From the NCBI GenBank assembly GCA_029881255.1, contig JAOUMY010000005.1, forward strand, positions 1 through 64,000: a stretch of DNA of 64,000 nucleotides, read 5' to 3'. This DNA is from Gammaproteobacteria bacterium. GTDB taxonomy: Bacteria > Pseudomonadota > Gammaproteobacteria > S012-40. Made by a program: the position numbers and the translations under genes. The stretch's first letter is position 1. Each line of letters opens with the position of its first letter. The notes beneath the pieces were generated by a model. The model had not been told where the DNA came from. It made no database searches and saw only the letters and a program-made list of their open reading frames with translations. Shown one piece after another: positions 62,212 to 64,000 of the stretch.

Positions 62212-62775
62212 TCATACCTCAACTCCAGTCAACCACCCCAGAAAACTTACCCAGGCATCCTGATCCCATTGGTCGAGTTCATAGAGTGGATTTTGTGCCA
62301 ACACTTTGAGTGCACCGCTGTTATTGTGTTTTTTAAAATGATCTACCATAGGTTTGGTGATGCGACATTTTAGTTGCGTCCATCCCTTTTTCGCATTGTT
62401 AGGTGCGGTATGTGAACGGTCATCCCATAATGCATTCCACATCCGAAATGTGTTGTACATCATCGCCGCTTCGATCGGTTTCAAATCAGCCGCATTAGTA
62501 TTTCTGTTCTCTGACCGATTGCCACGGTGACTTTCCTTGAAGTGCGCTGAGATTTCTTCGAATGTTGCGTATTGACTGACCTTTGGTTTCCAGTGCACAT
62601 GAAAATAGCCATATGCCGGTCTCTTTCCTGGCTCGATCGCACGTATGGTCCAACCGATTTCATGTGACGTGAGCTTGCCACTGCGATTTGTGGTCGCGGT
62701 ATCATAGAATCGTGCAATATGTAGCTTAGCGTTTGGATCTTTGCTTAAGCGTTGAAATTCGTTGTATCCCATCAT
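62212..62775 (-). CDS. Uncharacterised soluble protein
   Basis: A 187-residue protein from the ATG at 62775, behind GAGGGGC; an upstream in-frame start at 62835 has no ribosome site. It opens MMGYNEFQRLSKDPNAKLHIARFYD and contains WTIRAIEPGKRPAYGYFHVHWKPK and a helical second half (MMYNTFRMWNALWDD, WDQDAWVSFLGWL). It has no signal peptide. It is Trp-rich and basic, and no known family is recognised. It is convergent with the SecD-like lipoprotein, 9 bp away. Confidence 0.65.
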   Translation of the reverse strand: MMGYNEFQRLSKDPNAKLHIARFYDTATTNRSGKLTSHEIGWTIRAIEPGKRPAYGYFHVHWKPKVSQYATFEEISAHFKESHRGNRSENRNTNAADLKPIEAAMMYNTFRMWNALWDDRSHTAPNNAKKGWTQLKCRITKPMVDHFKKHNNSGALKVLAQNPLYELDQWDQDAWVSFLGWLTGVEV

Positions 62776-62955
62776 GGTTATGCCCCTCTCGCAATGTTGT
62801 TGATGGGAAGCAATATAGCGGATAGTTATATGCAAGGATGTGTTGTTTTTAACAATCGACCAGGTGTAACACCAGCACTTTCTCCTGCCTAAAAAAGTTT
62901 GTTATTCAGCTCATCCGCCCCATGAAATATCAGTTTGGGCGCTTTTGCGATTCCA

Positions 62956-63654
62956 TTAATGCAAACAACACTTCTTATATTTCTTGCCGCTACCACAGGG
63001 ACAGGGATCGTTGCGGCCGACGTGTCCAGCGGCGCGTTTTACCGGTTGGCGTGTAGGCATGAACTCATCTCGTCGATTGAGCCAGTAACGATGTATCTCT
63101 TGCGCGCATGGACTAATTTGTTTTTTTAGGTTCTCGGACTTTTCTTCCTCTAATTCATGACCACTCCAACCACCTTCTTCACAAAAAGCCAGAATCGGAA
63201 TTAGCATTAAATCGATTTGTTCACCACCTTTACGCCATTCTTCAGTCGCTAACTTCATGCCCCGTAGATAACCTTCGCACCATTCGTCGACAATTAAATA
63301 GGTTTTGCCCTTCGATTCTCTTTCGTAAAAAATCGGTTCGTATTCTTCCGGGTAGTTCATAAGCACATGCGAGATGCTGTTCATGTGACGGAAGAGCAAG
63401 GACATCATGTTGTTCACTTCCTTCTCGTCTTTCCACGCGGGAGGATAATCGCCCCACATGTCTTCCATCCACTTAGAGGGTGGTATAGAAATTGGTCCGC
63501 TAACGATTGCGGTTAAATAACCATCCAGTTGCGGAAAAACCATGATGCCTACGTCTTTGTCCTCTGGCTCATCATCTTCATCAAAGCGGTCCAGGAGAAA
63601 GGCTTCCAGAAAGTCCATTTCTTCATCGTTGAGGAATTCGTTCAGGTTTTTCAC
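62956..63654 (-). CDS. YecA/UPF0149-type protein with SEC-C zinc motif
   Basis: A 232-residue protein starting at a GTG (63654) behind AGAGGTG. The N-terminal helical domain matches the YgfB/YecA family: [22 protein letters not shown]-like [24 protein letters not shown], and [11 protein letters not shown]-like [15 protein letters not shown]. The C-terminal 22 residues are a SEC-C motif, [18 protein letters not shown], which binds zinc and, in SecA and related YecA proteins, contacts ribosomes or SecB. It is probably a ribosome- or Sec-linked factor in the cytoplasm. Confidence 0.93.
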   Translation of the reverse strand: MKNLNEFLNDEEMDFLEAFLLDRFDEDDEPEDKDVGIMVFPQLDGYLTAIVSGPISIPPSKWMEDMWGDYPPAWKDEKEVNNMMSLLFRHMNSISHVLMNYPEEYEPIFYERESKGKTYLIVDEWCEGYLRGMKLATEEWRKGGEQIDLMLIPILAFCEEGGWSGHELEEEKSENLKKQISPCAQEIHRYWLNRRDEFMPTRQPVKRAAGHVGRNDPCPCGSGKKYKKCCLH

Positions 63655-63685
63655 TTTACACCTCTTGTTGTTGTAATTGACGCTA

Positions 63686-64000
63686 TCACTGGTCTATTTT
63701 TCCATTGTTGTTTTGATCTATCAACGGCGGCAAAAACCACCACAATATCAATGCCGTTACCACCAGCGCCAATTGCCCCAGCGCCATCCACTCCACATGT
63801 ATTTGTAACAAGGGTATCGCGAGGCTGGCAATCGCCGCGTTACCCATCATTTGTACAAAGCCTTGCGCCGCCGATGCCGCGCCGCGATTTTTCGGGAAAC
63901 AGTCTAGTGACAACACCGTCATTGCCGGCGTGGCGATGCCCATGCCGAAGGTATAAAGCATTAGCGGCAGAATAGTCGTCAATAATTGCGGCGACAACAG
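63686..64000 (-). CDS. Bcr/CflA-type MFS drug transporter, C-terminal end
   Basis: The reading frame enters from the right edge and stops at 63686, so only the last 105 codons are present. The apparent first codon at 63997 is TTG inside the frame, so the true start is outside. Three hydrophobic helices are visible, with [21 protein letters not shown]-like sequence, the [18 protein letters not shown] helix and a last helix ending LWWFLPPL. This matches the last helices of Bcr/CflA multidrug transporters of the major facilitator family. The tail [10 protein letters not shown] is short and polar. Confidence 0.8.
   Translation of the reverse strand: MLSPQLLTTILPLMLYTFGMGIATPAMTVLSLDCFPKNRGAASAAQGFVQMMGNAAIASLAIPLLQIHVEWMALGQLALVVTALILWWFLPPLIDQNNNGKIDQ

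Overview
This window reads as the chromosome of a free-living gammaproteobacterium. The evidence is the type of genes and their order, not a marker gene: a SelD/SelU pair, MtnC, CnoX, PBP4, Bcr/CflA and YecA-like proteins, periplasmic MsrA, and several c-type cytochromes. A SoxXA-binding-like lipoprotein and two delta-class carbonic anhydrases would fit a sulfur-oxidising or autotrophic relative, but no complete energy pathway is present. I see no rRNA, tRNA, CRISPR array, integrase or intact insertion sequence.

Layout. 1-6.3 kb: the end of a Pro/Ala-rich lipoprotein gene, an orphan histidine kinase with a PhnD-like binding protein, a divergent pair of spondin-domain exported proteins, then a small operon (PpiC parvulin plus three small unknown proteins). 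6.3-9.1 kb: a monohaem cytochrome and the selenium genes selD-selU. 9.1-17.4 kb: a large exported helical-repeat protein, a ten-PKD-domain lipoprotein, and a 1 kb gap that may hold a two-peptide small-protein operon. 17.4-25.4 kb: sugar dehydrogenase, PBP4, triheme c7 cytochrome, MATE transporter, RNA methyltransferase-like protein, GST and CnoX. 25.5-30.5 kb: tandem delta carbonic anhydrases, a membrane PAS kinase and a SoxXA-binding-like lipoprotein. 30.6-35.8 kb: a tightly coupled MMPL/RND-TldD-TldE operon. 35.9-39.7 kb: periplasmic MsrA, a DEDDh exonuclease and a bufferin operon (bufA1-bufB-bufC). 39.9-45.7 kb: ArsM-like methyltransferase, AMP nucleosidase, a repeat lipoprotein, a cNMP/GGDEF protein and an EipA-like protein. 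45.7-58.8 kb: three paralogous multihaem lipoproteins (14, 10 and 10 haems), a beta-propeller lipoprotein, and an operon with two SUMF1-fold proteins. 58.9-64 kb: mtnC, a large PLP enzyme, small unknowns, a YecA/SEC-C protein and the end of an MFS drug transporter gene.

The most interesting signal is regulatory. The promoters of the spondin pair, msrA and the bufferin operon all carry GTGA direct repeats spaced exactly 11 bp apart, and the array sits in the same register relative to the -10 box in all three. Arrays of this kind are typical of OmpR/PhoB-type response regulators. This suggests one undescribed envelope or metal-stress regulon that joins spondin-domain proteins, methionine sulfoxide repair and copper-type RiPP metallophores. 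The bufferin transcript also has three consecutive 5' hairpins and a long hairpin between bufA and bufB. A second strong signal is the haem-module grammar of the three tandem cytochrome lipoproteins.
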